A stretch of DNA of 33,405 nt from NCBI GenBank assembly GCA_964634685.1, contig CAZWLD010000022.1:1-33405 (forward strand). Reading direction: 5' to 3'. Below the pieces are notes generated by a model. The model was given only the letters and a program-made list of their open reading frames with translations, was not told where the DNA came from and did not search any database. Source of the DNA: CAZWLD01 sp964634685 (GTDB lineage Bacteria; Bacillota_I; Bacilli_A; Acholeplasmatales; JAEDCM01). The position numbers and the translations under genes are program-made. This document shows positions 6,187 through 14,290 of this stretch, one piece after another (within the stretch, counting starts at the first letter, position 1; each line of letters starts with the position of its first letter).

Positions 6187-7758
6187 ATGTGTGGAATTTT
6201 TACTTATTTTGGAGAAATTAAAGAAAAGGAATTAGATTATGAGGCTAACAAAATTTGTTACCGCGGTCCCGATATGACAAGAAAGGTTGTTTTAAAGGAT
6301 GCCTATTTATGTTTTCACCGCCTAGCGATTATGGGATTAAATGAAGAAGGAATGCAGCCATTTTATCACCAAGGGAAATACGTTTTATGTAATGGTGAGA
6401 TTTATGGCTTTAGGCAAATCAAAAAGGAATTAAATTATCCTTATAAATCCGATAGTGATTGTGAAATATTATTGCCATTATATGAAAAATACGGCGCGAT
6501 GATGTTTAATATGCTTGACGCTGAATTCGCCTTGGTCATTTACGATGAGAATACCCATCAAATGGTGGCGGGAAGAGACCCAATTGGGATTAGGCCTTTA
6601 TTTTATGGCACAAAAAATGGTAAGGTTGTAGCCTTTGCCAGTGAAGCTAAATGCTTAACAAATATTTGTGATGATGTTATGCCTTTCCCTCCAGGATATT
6701 ATTATGAGGATGGAAAATTTATTTGTTACCGCGATATTTCCCACGTGGAATTATTTCATAATGATGATATTGATACGGTTACGAAAATCTTACATGATCG
6801 CTTAGTATTAGGCGTTAAAAAAAGACTTGATAGCGATGCCCCTTTAGGATTTTTATTAAGTGGAGGTCTTGATTCCTCATTAATTTGCTCAATTGCTAGT
6901 AAATGTCTTGATAAGCCTATTAAAACCTTTGCGGTGGGAATGAATACCGATGCGATTGATTTAAAATATGCCAAGGAGGTAAGCGAATATATTAAAAGCG
7001 AGCATACCGAAATAATTATCACCAAGGAGGATGTTTTAGAAGCCATCGATCATTTGATTTATTTATTAGAAACCTATGATATTACGACAATTAGAGCCTC
7101 AATTGGTATGTATTTATTATGCAAAGGAATCAAAGAAAAAACAGATATTAGAGTTTTGATGACCGGCGAAATAAGCGATGAAATTTTCGGATATAAATAC
7201 ACCGATTTTGCCCCGAATGCTCTTGAATTTCAACGTGAAGCGGAAAAACGAGTTCATGAGCTATATATGTATGATGTTTTGCGAGCTGACCGTTGTATTT
7301 CCTCTTGCTCGATGGAGTCACGTGTGCCCTTTGGTGATTTAGATTTTGTCAGCTATGCGATGAGCATTGACCCGGAAAAGAAAATGAATAAATATCAAAA
7401 GGGAAAATATCTGCTTAGATATGCCTTCAAGGAAGGAAATTATCTTCCTGATAGCATTCTTTTCCGCGAAAAGGCAGCTTTCTCCGACGCGGTTGGCCAT
7501 TCGATGGTTGATTACATAAAGGAATATGCCGAGTCCTATTATTCTGATGAACAATTTGCCTTTTTAAAAGAAAAATATGAAATTAATAAACCATTTACGA
7601 AGGAATCTTTGTTCTATCGCGAAATTTTTGAAAAGTATTATCCAAACCGAGCCAAGATGATAAAGGATTTTTGGATGCCAAATCCTAATTGGGAAAACTG
7701 TAAGGTTGATGACCCATCTGCTCGTGTTTTAAAGAATTATGGTGATAGCGCCAAATAA
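6187..7758 (+). CDS. asnB: Asparagine synthetase, glutamine-hydrolysing
   Basis: Converts aspartate, glutamine and ATP to asparagine; 523 aa. The N-terminal glutaminase begins MCGIFTYFG, where Cys2 is the nucleophile, with YRGPDM, CFHRLAIMG and NGEIYG following. The C-terminal synthetase domain shows the PP-loop LLSGGLDSSL (residues near 220), GEISDEIFGYKY, and RVPFGDLDFV. The start is fixed by chemistry and spacing: Cys must follow the initiator Met, and AAGGAG lies ten bases before 6187, whereas it nearly touches the in-frame ATG at 6178. Controlled by the T-box just upstream. It consumes glutamine made by the neighbouring glnN, which fits the nitrogen island. Confidence 0.96.
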   Translation: MCGIFTYFGEIKEKELDYEANKICYRGPDMTRKVVLKDAYLCFHRLAIMGLNEEGMQPFYHQGKYVLCNGEIYGFRQIKKELNYPYKSDSDCEILLPLYEKYGAMMFNMLDAEFALVIYDENTHQMVAGRDPIGIRPLFYGTKNGKVVAFASEAKCLTNICDDVMPFPPGYYYEDGKFICYRDISHVELFHNDDIDTVTKILHDRLVLGVKKRLDSDAPLGFLLSGGLDSSLICSIASKCLDKPIKTFAVGMNTDAIDLKYAKEVSEYIKSEHTEIIITKEDVLEAIDHLIYLLETYDITTIRASIGMYLLCKGIKEKTDIRVLMTGEISDEIFGYKYTDFAPNALEFQREAEKRVHELYMYDVLRADRCISSCSMESRVPFGDLDFVSYAMSIDPEKKMNKYQKGKYLLRYAFKEGNYLPDSILFREKAAFSDAVGHSMVDYIKEYAESYYSDEQFAFLKEKYEINKPFTKESLFYREIFEKYYPNRAKMIKDFWMPNPNWENCKVDDPSARVLKNYGDSAK

Positions 7759-7761
7759 AAG

Positions 7762-7790
7762 AGCCGTTGATTTTTCAACGGCTTTATTCT
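7762..7790. terminator. Bidirectional terminator between asnB and the DUF1836 gene
   Basis: AGCCGTTGA (7762-7770) pairs with TCAACGGCT (7775-7783). The plus strand continues TTATTCTT and the minus strand continues with TTTTATTTGG, so it can serve both convergent genes. Confidence 0.7.
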
Positions 7791-8395
7791 TGTGGTTTAT
7801 CACTATCTTTCTTTTTGGTTTCGGTTTTTTTCTTGATTTCTTCAAGCTCGGCTTTATGCTTTTCCTCAAGGAAGAAGAGGATACGTTCGCTGATCATTTT
7901 ACTAGCATTGGCTTGGACCGCAAGCTTAAGAGCTAGGATTTTTAGTTCGTCATCGTCATCATCATTGAAATTTTTGATTGTTTCGATAACAGTGTTGGTG
8001 ATAGAATGAATAGCTTCATCCTGAGCATTGCGGAAAATGTCATATAAAAAATAGTTTTCAGCTTCATCGGGACTAATTTTTAAGACCTTGGAAATATCCG
8101 CAATCGGAAGAACCTGCTTGAGCGTACAAATCGCAATAATGTAAATTAAATGCATTCGAGAATATTTTTTACTAACCGGATTGGGAATAACATTACCCTT
8201 TACATAGTTATTAATCATTGATGAGGTAATAACCTTATCGTTAGTGTATTTGCTTAATGGTCCAAGACATTGCTCCATATAGGTAATTACTTGGTCCATG
8301 TATAAATCAAGATCGGGTAAATATTCGATTCTTGGTGTGTTGTATTTTGATAAGTCGTTTAACCATTTATTTAAGTCTTCAAGTGTTTTATTCAT
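7784..8395 (-). CDS. DUF1836-family protein
   Basis: A 203-aa cytoplasmic protein of unknown function. The central part matches the DUF1836 pattern ITSSMINNYVKGNVIPNP...KKYSRMHLIYII...LKQVLPIADI (about residues 57-105), which looks like a MerR-like winged helix and suggests DNA binding. An acidic run (NDDDDDE near 150) and a Lys/Glu-rich probable coiled-coil tail (about 172-203) follow. It has its own promoter (8419-8447) and a strong GGAGGT site, stands alone, and converges on asnB. The family call comes from the motif; a regulatory role is inference. Confidence 0.85.
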   Translation of the reverse strand: MNKTLEDLNKWLNDLSKYNTPRIEYLPDLDLYMDQVITYMEQCLGPLSKYTNDKVITSSMINNYVKGNVIPNPVSKKYSRMHLIYIIAICTLKQVLPIADISKVLKISPDEAENYFLYDIFRNAQDEAIHSITNTVIETIKNFNDDDDDELKILALKLAVQANASKMISERILFFLEEKHKAELEEIKKKTETKKKDSDKPQE

Positions 8396-8418
8396 AAATA
8401 TACCTCCGCGTTATGATT

Positions 8419-8447
8419 ATTTTATCATATATTTTCGATTATTACAA
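8419..8447 (-). promoter_or_regulatory. Promoter of the DUF1836 gene
   Basis: On the minus strand, -35 TTGTAA (8447-8442), 17-bp spacer and -10 TAAAAT (8424-8419), about 24 bp before the start codon. Confidence 0.55.
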
Positions 8448-8530
8448 GTAATTGTAAAGAAAATGAAGAATTGATTTTAAATCTAGATTAAAAATTTTTT
8501 AAAAAAAGATATTTTTATATTTTAAACCTA

Positions 8531-8559
8531 TTGACTTATTTCATAAAATTAATTATAAT
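8531..8559 (+). promoter_or_regulatory. Sigma-A promoter of the SGNH hydrolase gene
   Basis: TTGACT (8531-8536), 17-bp spacer, TATAAT (8554-8559), about 50 bp before the ATG at 8608. Confidence 0.8.
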
Positions 8560-8607
8560 AGTTTTGAAAACTAGATAAGATAATTTTTTAAAATCGAGGT
8601 GCTAGGT

Positions 8608-9297
8608 ATGAAAAATATTTTAAAGGCTAGTGTGTGGGCCGATTCAATCCTAAAGGGTGTTGTTTATGATGAAGAAGAAAAAAGATATCGTATTTCGAAA
8701 CGAAATGCTATTTTAGAATCAACAATGGATAATGATATTAAGCTTGAAAATAATTGTCGCTTTGGCCTCACAACAACTAAGGCGTGTCGTTTAATTTCCA
8801 CAAAAATTAATAAAGAAGAAAAGCCAAATATTTGTTTAATTGAATTAGGTGGAAATGATTGTGACTATAAATGGAGTGAGGTAAGTGAAAATCCAAGCGG
8901 AAATCATATGCCAAATACTACTATTGAGGAATATAAAAAATCAATTGGTCAAATGGTGGATACATTGCGGGAAAATGATATTAAGCCGGTTATCGTAAGT
9001 CTACCTCCAATTGACCCTGAGCGCTTTGTGAATTGGGTCAGTAAAGGATTAAACAAGGACAATATCATGCAATTTTTAGGAAATAAAACGCGAATTTATA
9101 CGCACCATGAAGCCTATAATCTAGCTTTATTAGAGGTTGCGAAGGAAAAAAATACCGATTTGATTGATGTTAGAAAGAGCTTTTTATTAGACAAAAATTA
9201 TACACGCTTTCTTTGTTCTGATGGAATTCATTTAAATGATGAGGGGCAGGTCGTAATGAAGAGCTGCTTTGAAAGCTATTTACTTAATTACAAATAA
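8608..9297 (+). CDS. SGNH/GDSL-type hydrolase
   Basis: A 229-aa predicted cytoplasmic esterase or lipase-like enzyme; no signal peptide. Block I is WADSILKG (usual form GDSITxG, with the first Gly replaced but the nucleophile Ser kept), block III is GGNDC, and the catalytic Asp-His pair is in SDGIHLNDEG near the C terminus. I start at ATG 8608 because GAGGTG ends six bases before it; the in-frame GTG at 8599 lies inside that site. Monocistronic, with its own promoter and terminator. The substrate cannot be told from sequence. Confidence 0.85.
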   Translation: MKNILKASVWADSILKGVVYDEEEKRYRISKRNAILESTMDNDIKLENNCRFGLTTTKACRLISTKINKEEKPNICLIELGGNDCDYKWSEVSENPSGNHMPNTTIEEYKKSIGQMVDTLRENDIKPVIVSLPPIDPERFVNWVSKGLNKDNIMQFLGNKTRIYTHHEAYNLALLEVAKEKNTDLIDVRKSFLLDKNYTRFLCSDGIHLNDEGQVVMKSCFESYLLNYK

Positions 9298-9322
9298 TGC
9301 CATTTATTATGGCATTTTTTTG
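9296..9322 (+). terminator. Terminator of the SGNH hydrolase gene
   Basis: AATGCCAT (9296-9303) pairs with ATGGCATT (9309-9316), 5-nt loop, then a T run. The stem starts inside the stop codon. Confidence 0.85.
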
Positions 9323-9382
9323 TATACTTTGGATGCTTTTTATATTATAATATAAACGAGATTAAAAAAGGAAGTGACATTC

Positions 9383-10738
9383 ATGAGTGAATTATTGCTA
9401 GAAGTAAAAAAAATCATTGAGGAAGAAAAGAATCTTGAAATCTTACATGAAAGGCTTATGGATGTCCATCCTTATGATTTTGCCCAAATTTTTGGTGAAT
9501 TAACAACCCAAGAGCGTCAAGAGATATATGATGTTTTACATCCCGATGAAATCGCGGATATTATCGAATATATTGAGGATAATGACCTCGTTTTATCGAT
9601 TTTATCCGAAATGCCAAAGCGTGAGGGTGCCGAAATTATTGATGAAATGGAACGTGACGATGCGGCTGATATCCTAAAGGAAGAGGGAGCTTCCAAATAT
9701 CTTGAGCTTTTAGATAACGAATCGAAGGAAGAATTAGAGTATTTAATTAAGCATGATGATGGTACCGCTGCCTCGATAATGACGACTGATTATGTTGAAT
9801 TAGCCTTAAATGATGATGTTAAGGATGCAATGCGAAAGCTTTTCGAAAATGCCAGTGAAAAGGAAACGATTGATCCTTTATTTGTGATGGATAATGGCAT
9901 TTTAGTAGGCATTTTGCCTTTAAAGGAATTAATTATGGCAAGAAGTCCCAAGGCCGTTAGTGAAATTATGGACAAGGATTTTATTTACAGTAATGTTGAT
10001 GATGATATCATGGAGGCCTCAAAAAAAATTCATAACTATGGTCTTTATGCTCTTCCGATTTTGGAAGATGGACTTATGAAGGGTATCATTACGATGGACG
10101 ATGCGATTGATACCATTGATGAGGAAGTAACTGAAGACTATGAAAAATTAGCCGGTGTTAGTGATATCGATGAATCCTTGGGCTTTATAAAAAATATTAA
10201 AAGCCGTCTTCCTTGGCTTTTGGTGTTGTTGGTGTTGAGCTTTTTGGTTTCCTTTGTTATGAGTGGATTTGATGAAGTGATAAGTCAGGTGACCGTTTTA
10301 GTTTTCTTTCAAACCTTGATTTTAGATATGTCTGGTAATTCCGGTACGCAAAGCTTAGCTGTTACTGTAAGAGGAATTAGTAATTATGAATATGAAGAAA
10401 AGAAGAGTATTTTTAAAAAAATATTTAAGGAATTTCGAATTGGTCTTTGTAATGGAATTATCATGAGTATTTTGGCTTTTGTTTCGGCTTTTATCTTTCT
10501 TTCGATGAGAAATACGCCAAATAGTCTTCAAATTGCCTTTGTGATTGCTATGTCAATGGGCTTTGCTTTGCTGGCATCGGGAATCATTGGCTCAGCTATC
10601 CCAATCATCCTGTATAAGCTTCATATTGACCCGGCAGTCGCAAGCGGTCCCTTTATCACAACAATAAGCGATATTATTTCCATCTTGATTTATTTTTCAA
10701 TTGCTCAGGCTCTTTTATTAGGAGGTGGTCTTGTATGA
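9383..10738 (+). CDS. mgtE: Magnesium transporter MgtE, first of a pair
   Basis: Inner-membrane Mg2+ channel, 451 aa, a normal MgtE length. An acidic, helical MgtE_N domain (about 1-125) is followed by a pair of CBS domains (about 130-250), then the pore domain from about residue 270. Pore signatures: DMSGNSGTQSLAVTVRGIS, and LHIDPAVASGPFITTISDI with the conserved pore Asp. The MgtE_N and CBS domains sense cytosolic Mg2+. Start at ATG 9383; the GTG at 9374 overlaps the GGAAG ribosome site. It ends with TGA overlapping the next gene's ATG (ATGA), so the two are translationally coupled. I saw no Mg2+ riboswitch in the short upstream gap. Confidence 0.95.
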   Translation: MSELLLEVKKIIEEEKNLEILHERLMDVHPYDFAQIFGELTTQERQEIYDVLHPDEIADIIEYIEDNDLVLSILSEMPKREGAEIIDEMERDDAADILKEEGASKYLELLDNESKEELEYLIKHDDGTAASIMTTDYVELALNDDVKDAMRKLFENASEKETIDPLFVMDNGILVGILPLKELIMARSPKAVSEIMDKDFIYSNVDDDIMEASKKIHNYGLYALPILEDGLMKGIITMDDAIDTIDEEVTEDYEKLAGVSDIDESLGFIKNIKSRLPWLLVLLVLSFLVSFVMSGFDEVISQVTVLVFFQTLILDMSGNSGTQSLAVTVRGISNYEYEEKKSIFKKIFKEFRIGLCNGIIMSILAFVSAFIFLSMRNTPNSLQIAFVIAMSMGFALLASGIIGSAIPIILYKLHIDPAVASGPFITTISDIISILIYFSIAQALLLGGGLV

Positions 10739-12078
10739 AGGAAATCATTGATTTAATTAAAAATGAGGAATCATTAGAGACCTTAGCTGAAGCCTTAAAG
10801 CATTATCATCCCTTTGATATTGCGAGTTCGTTCGGTGATTTAGAACAAGAGGATCGTGCAAAGCTATATAAAATATTGGATTCGAAGGAATTAGGTGAAA
10901 TTTTCTCCTATATTGAGGATGCAAGCGAATATTTAGAGGAAATCAGCATTAATCATGCCGCAAGCATTATTACGGAAATGGATAATGATGATGCGGCCGA
11001 TGTTTTATCTCAAGCTAGTGACGAAATGCGTGAGGAAATTCTTTCGCATCTTGATGATGAACAACGAGCTGATATCATTGATTTAGTCCAATATGAGGAT
11101 AATCAGGCTGGTTCAATTATGGATAAGACTTTTATTGCTGTTGCGTCCGGAATTACGGTCAATAAAGCGATGAAGCAGGTTATTAAGGAGGCCCCGGAGG
11201 TTTCTGATATTGACACCATTTTTGTTACAAAGGATAAAAAATTGCTAGGAGTCATAACTCTTAAGGAGCTAATCATAGCTAAATCACCAACGACAGTTGA
11301 TGAGATAATGGATGAAAAATTTCATTTTGTTTCACCAGAGGCTGACCTTGAGGACACCTTAAAAATAATTAAGGATTATGATATCTATTCCCTTCCGGTT
11401 ATCGAAAATGAAGAATTAATCGGTATTATTACGATGGATGATGCCTTGCTTGCGATGGTTGATGAATCAATGGATGACTATGCTAAGTTATCAGGTTTAA
11501 CGAGTGAGGAATCACCAGATGAATCGGTTTTTCAGTCATTAAAGAAGCGTATTCCTTGGCTAGCAATTTTACTTATTTTAGATTTTTTTGTTTCGATGGT
11601 TATTTCAACATTCGAAAATACGATAGCTCAAAAATATGTTTTAGTTTTTTTTCAATCGGTTATTTTAGGATTAGCTGGAAATGCCGGTACTCAGGCTCTT
11701 GCGGTTTCAATTCGAAAAATCAGCCAGGGTGAATTAGATTCAAAAGTGAGGGTTGGCAAGCATCTTTTCAATGAATTTAAAACAGGATTATCAATGGGTG
11801 TTATTTTAGGTATAATTGCCTTGCTCGCCGTAACCTTGTTCTTGTTTATAAAAAAAGAGCCAGCATATTTTAATGTGGCGATTGTCGTAAGTGTTGCCAT
11901 TGTTTCCGCAATGAGCCTTTCAAGCCTATTTGGAAGCTTAATACCGCTATTATTTGAAAAACTTCATATCGACCCAGCAGTCGCTAGCGGTCCCTTTATT
12001 ACGACCATCAATGATATTTTGGCGGTTGTAATCTATTTTGGAATTGCCTCAATAATGATTTTTATGGGCTTCATTTAG
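10735..12078 (+). CDS. mgtE: Magnesium transporter MgtE, second of a pair
   Basis: A 447-aa MgtE with the same layout as its upstream neighbour: MgtE_N (about 1-125), CBS pair, pore domain with GLAGNAGTQALAVSIRKIS and LHIDPAVASGPFITTINDI. The pore motifs are nearly the same in the two proteins, while the N domains have diverged clearly, consistent with an old tandem duplication. MgtE works as a homodimer. The 4-bp overlap of the two genes makes equal production and possible heterodimers plausible, but this is inference. Confidence 0.95.
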   Translation: MKEIIDLIKNEESLETLAEALKHYHPFDIASSFGDLEQEDRAKLYKILDSKELGEIFSYIEDASEYLEEISINHAASIITEMDNDDAADVLSQASDEMREEILSHLDDEQRADIIDLVQYEDNQAGSIMDKTFIAVASGITVNKAMKQVIKEAPEVSDIDTIFVTKDKKLLGVITLKELIIAKSPTTVDEIMDEKFHFVSPEADLEDTLKIIKDYDIYSLPVIENEELIGIITMDDALLAMVDESMDDYAKLSGLTSEESPDESVFQSLKKRIPWLAILLILDFFVSMVISTFENTIAQKYVLVFFQSVILGLAGNAGTQALAVSIRKISQGELDSKVRVGKHLFNEFKTGLSMGVILGIIALLAVTLFLFIKKEPAYFNVAIVVSVAIVSAMSLSSLFGSLIPLLFEKLHIDPAVASGPFITTINDILAVVIYFGIASIMIFMGFI

Positions 12079-12124
12079 TTAATATTAATCAAAAACTGCA
12101 TATATTATAGAAGGTGGTGGAATT

Positions 12125-12406
12125 GTGGAGAATAAGCCCCTTCTTTTTATTGAAAGCCCAGTTTTGATAAAGAAGGCTAAAAAAAACATTATTATAAATG
12201 GTAAAACTGAATATCAAAATCTATTTAATGATTTAGATCAGCTAAATGAAAAAGGAATCAATACCATTTGTCTAGCTAAGCTAAATGACACTCAAATCGA
12301 GGATTTTTATTTAAAACAAACTGATGATTCCATAAAATTAGGTAAGGAAATAATTAAAAAGGAAGATATCAAGGAATTTAATATTATCAAATTTGAAAAA
12401 AAATAG
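12125..12406 (+). CDS. Small hypothetical protein, GTG start
   Basis: A 93-aa charged soluble protein rich in Lys, Ile and Asn; not recognised. No signal peptide or membrane segment. The start is GTG at 12125, with AAGGTGG about nine bases upstream. It follows the second mgtE by 46 bp without an intervening terminator, so it is probably the last gene of the mgtE operon. Codon use resembles its neighbours. No function can be offered. Confidence 0.6.
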   Translation: MENKPLLFIESPVLIKKAKKNIIINGKTEYQNLFNDLDQLNEKGINTICLAKLNDTQIEDFYLKQTDDSIKLGKEIIKKEDIKEFNIIKFEKK

Positions 12407-12425
12407 GGTGAAAAAATTCACCCTA
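12396..12425 (-). terminator. Terminator of the CotZ-like gene
   Basis: TAGGGTGAA (12404-12412) pairs with TTCACCCTA (12417-12425). On the minus strand it is followed by eight T. The hairpin includes the stop codons of both convergent genes. Confidence 0.8.
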
Positions 12426-12800
12426 ACACTCGTCGCAGTTTATTGGCTGAAAGCATTGAATAGTACAAACACAATCTAAATCAAGAATGCAAGTTTGGTT
12501 AGTGCAGGTCAAGGTTTCAGTTTGAAGAGTGATTAATCGTAGTGTCACAAAGCGATGGTCTCTTAAGCATTCAATACGATAAAATTGGGTACGTTCTGGG
12601 CCTAGTCCAACGATGGTTTCTAAAGGCTCACCGTTACATAGATAGAAGGATACGGGGATGGTATTGTTTGCTTGAGTGACTAGACTTGTCTCACAGGTTA
12701 TGCAAGAGGTTGCATTTGAGACAACAATCTCCTTTTGAATTTTATCAATGTGCTTTACGGTTTCGACAATAAAGTTGCTTGGTTTGTTTTCAGTTTCCAT
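12423..12800 (-). CDS. CotY/CotZ-family spore coat protein
   Basis: A 125-aa Cys-rich protein. Cysteines cluster at SCITCETS (about 32-37), TCTNQTCILDLDCVCTIQC (about 98-115) and the C-terminal CDEC. The LDLDCVCTIQCFQP segment and the central NTIPVSFYLCNGEPL...FYRIECLRDHRFVTLRLI match the CotY/CotZ coat and crust family, whose members assemble into disulphide-linked outer spore layers. It is slightly shorter than the Bacillus proteins. A mother-cell-type -10 element (CATACAATA) lies just upstream, supporting expression during sporulation. Its position between a GNAT gene and close to sspI fits a sporulation-related patch. The family call is from memory of the conserved tail. Confidence 0.8.
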   Translation of the reverse strand: METENKPSNFIVETVKHIDKIQKEIVVSNATSCITCETSLVTQANNTIPVSFYLCNGEPLETIVGLGPERTQFYRIECLRDHRFVTLRLITLQTETLTCTNQTCILDLDCVCTIQCFQPINCDEC

Positions 12801-12816
12801 TTTTTCACCTCATTTT

Positions 12817-12825
12817 TATTGTATG
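12817..12825 (-). promoter_or_regulatory. Candidate mother-cell sigma (SigE/SigK) -10 element
   Basis: CATACAATA on the minus strand matches both the SigE -10 (CATACAmT) and SigK -10 (CATAnnnTA) patterns exactly, at the right place for the CotZ-like gene. The -35 region is not convincing. Confidence 0.45.
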
Positions 12826-12856
12826 AGATGAATATTTTATTGACTAAACAAAATGT

Positions 12857-13270
12857 CTATTTTGTTTTCATTTGAATTAAGGAAATATTGTTTGCGGATT
12901 CATCAATAATGAATCCATTTTTTTGAAAAAAGAGTAAGGTATCCTTTTTTGTTAATAGTGAAAAGTCATAAACATGTGCATATTTTTCTAAATATTGGAA
13001 AATACTATCTATGAGAAAGGAACCAACACCCATTCCTCTGGCTTCTTTAGAAACACCTAAGAAGCTAATTATGCCAATCCCATTTTCAATTTTTACCCTT
13101 GATGTGGCGATAATTTTGTCATCCTCATAGATATTAAATAAATAAGAAATTTGATCTAGGTAGTCAAAGATATCATCAATATTTTCGTTCATTTCTGTAC
13201 AAAAAATTTCATAACGAAGGCTCAAGTTGTCTTCGATTGCTTTACTGTCATTGGCGATTATAAAATCCAT
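12857..13270 (-). CDS. GNAT-family N-acetyltransferase
   Basis: A 137-aa soluble acetyl-CoA-dependent transferase, about the family's usual size. The N-terminal RYEIFCTEM resembles the ElaA/YjcF branch. Motif A, GVSKEARGMGVGSFLID (about residues 72-88), carries the RGxGxG acetyl-CoA pyrophosphate loop. The later FFQKNGFIIDE matches the usual GNAT strand-6 region. The ATG at 13270 has AGAGGTG nine bases upstream; the ATG seven bases earlier is followed directly by a stop. It may be cotranscribed with the CotZ-like gene 56 bp downstream. The acceptor substrate is unknown. Confidence 0.88.
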   Translation of the reverse strand: MDFIIANDSKAIEDNLSLRYEIFCTEMNENIDDIFDYLDQISYLFNIYEDDKIIATSRVKIENGIGIISFLGVSKEARGMGVGSFLIDSIFQYLEKYAHVYDFSLLTKKDTLLFFQKNGFIIDESANNISLIQMKTK

Positions 13271-13322
13271 TTACATTAACACCTCTTTACTAAAAATATT
13301 ATAAAATATTTTATTTTAGTTA

Positions 13323-13351
13323 TTGTAATGTAAACGTTTTTTTTATATAAT
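13323..13351 (+). promoter_or_regulatory. Promoter of the EIIB-like/HPr operon
   Basis: TTGTAA (13323-13328), 17-bp spacer, TATAAT (13346-13351), about 33 bp before the ATG. Confidence 0.65.
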
Positions 13352-13384
13352 ATAATTGAAGATTTTTTTAAGTGAGGTAAAATA

Positions 13385-13741
13385 ATGACAAAAGAACAAA
13401 TCATTTTATTGACATCAGGAATCGTGCTTTTTGTAATTTTAGTACTTGTCATTATCTTTTTAGTTCGAAGAAAACCAAAAAGAAAAAGGAAAAATAATAT
13501 TGATCAGGAATTTATCGGTCAAATTGTTGCATTTCTTGGTGGAAAGGAAAATATCGAAAGTATCGATGTTGTGGAAACAAAATTAAAGATAAGTGTTGTT
13601 AATTTGAAGCTTTGCCAGCTCGAGGATTTAAAAAATATCACTGAGGGTGGTATCTTTGTGACTGGCAATGTTATTAAAATTTTGTTTAAATATGATTCGA
13701 ATGAATTAAAAGAAGAGTTAAATCACTATAAAGGAGTGTAG
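13385..13741 (+). CDS. Membrane-anchored PTS EIIB-like protein lacking the phospho-cysteine
   Basis: 118 aa. One N-terminal membrane segment (about 7-27) and a basic stretch RRKPKRKRK (about 29-36) put the rest in the cytoplasm. Residues about 42-115 follow the glucose-type PTS EIIB fold: FLGGKENIESIDVVETKLKI...LEDLKNITEGGIFVTGNVIKILF. In true EIIB domains the segment reads like ID.C.TRLR, and that Cys carries the phosphate. Here the Cys is Val and the following Arg is Lys, so it should not pass phosphate. It is coupled to HPr 5 bp downstream, whose ribosome site lies inside this gene's end. It may dock HPr or act as a regulator; function unknown. Confidence 0.82.
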   Translation: MTKEQIILLTSGIVLFVILVLVIIFLVRRKPKRKRKNNIDQEFIGQIVAFLGGKENIESIDVVETKLKISVVNLKLCQLEDLKNITEGGIFVTGNVIKILFKYDSNELKEELNHYKGV

Positions 13742-13746
13742 ATACT

Positions 13747-14016
13747 ATGGAAAAGAAATATAAAATCACATCAGAAACAGGATTACATGCTCGTCCAGCC
13801 ACACTTTTAGTTAATACTGCCGTTAAATATAAAAGTGAGCTTATTTTGGAGGCTTCAGGTAAGCAGGTAAATATGAAATCAATCATGGGCGTTATGTCTC
13901 TTGGCGTTTACTGTGGGGAAACCGTTGTTGTGTACGCTGATGGACCGGATGCAGAAGAGGCTTTAAATGGTATTTCCACTTTATTTATTGCCCAACAATT
14001 AGGTCGTGAATTATAA
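13747..14016 (+). CDS. ptsH: Phosphocarrier protein HPr
   Basis: An 89-aa HPr. The active-site SETGLHARPAT puts the phosphorylated His at position 14 (His15 in most HPr), and KSIMGVMSLG keeps the regulatory Ser (45) used by HPr kinase in Gram-positives. Both residues being present argues for HPr rather than the His-less Crh. It is not beside ptsI; instead it is coupled to a phosphorylation-dead EIIB-like membrane protein. The same layout would allow HPr kinase-type carbon control, but no such gene is in the window. Confidence 0.93.
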   Translation: MEKKYKITSETGLHARPATLLVNTAVKYKSELILEASGKQVNMKSIMGVMSLGVYCGETVVVYADGPDAEEALNGISTLFIAQQLGREL

Positions 14017-14059
14017 AAAAGCCAAGAGCGTTGACCCTTGACTACAAATAGTTTTGGCT
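14015..14059 (-). terminator. Terminator of sspI
   Basis: TAGCCAA...TTGGCTT arms (14020-14025 and 14054-14059) enclose a 28-base loop. Minus-strand T run at 14020-14015. The long loop makes it weaker than the other terminators here. Confidence 0.5.
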
Positions 14060-14270
14060 AATTGACACTAGAATTTATGGATTGTGAAAGCATATTTAGG
14101 TATGCTTTTTTTTCATTTTCATTGCTATTTTGCCATAGGATTGACATTAAAACACCAAGACCAGGGAGGGCAACCTCATCTTGTAGAGAGCTCTCAATGC
14201 TTTTCCTTATTTCCTGGTCACTTGAGTTCTTAAGATTATTAATAATGTGCTCTTTAATGCTTATATTCAT
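14058..14270 (-). CDS. sspI: Small acid-soluble spore protein SspI
   Basis: A 70-aa protein that fits SspI (about 71 aa in Bacillus). The hallmark ALPGLGVLMSILWQNSNENE in the middle aligns with the SspI core LPGLGVLFE.IW....ENEK, and the N terminus MNISIKEHIINNL fits as well. SspI is a minor spore-core protein made in the forespore, not one of the alpha/beta DNA-coating SASPs. A GAGGTGG ribosome site precedes the ATG, and a candidate SigG promoter is upstream. It is the clearest sporulation marker in the window and shows the organism can very probably form endospores. Confidence 0.88.
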   Translation of the reverse strand: MNISIKEHIINNLKNSSDQEIRKSIESSLQDEVALPGLGVLMSILWQNSNENEKKAYLNMLSQSINSSVN

Positions 14271-14290
14271 TTATTTCCACCTCGCATTTT

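Noticed and set aside
7739..8009. Plus-strand frames downstream of asnB
   Set aside because: They cover the terminator and the antisense of the DUF1836 gene, without start signals or family motifs.
9323..9382. Mg2+ riboswitch before mgtE
   Set aside because: Only about 60 bp available after the previous terminator; no M-box-like structure is visible.
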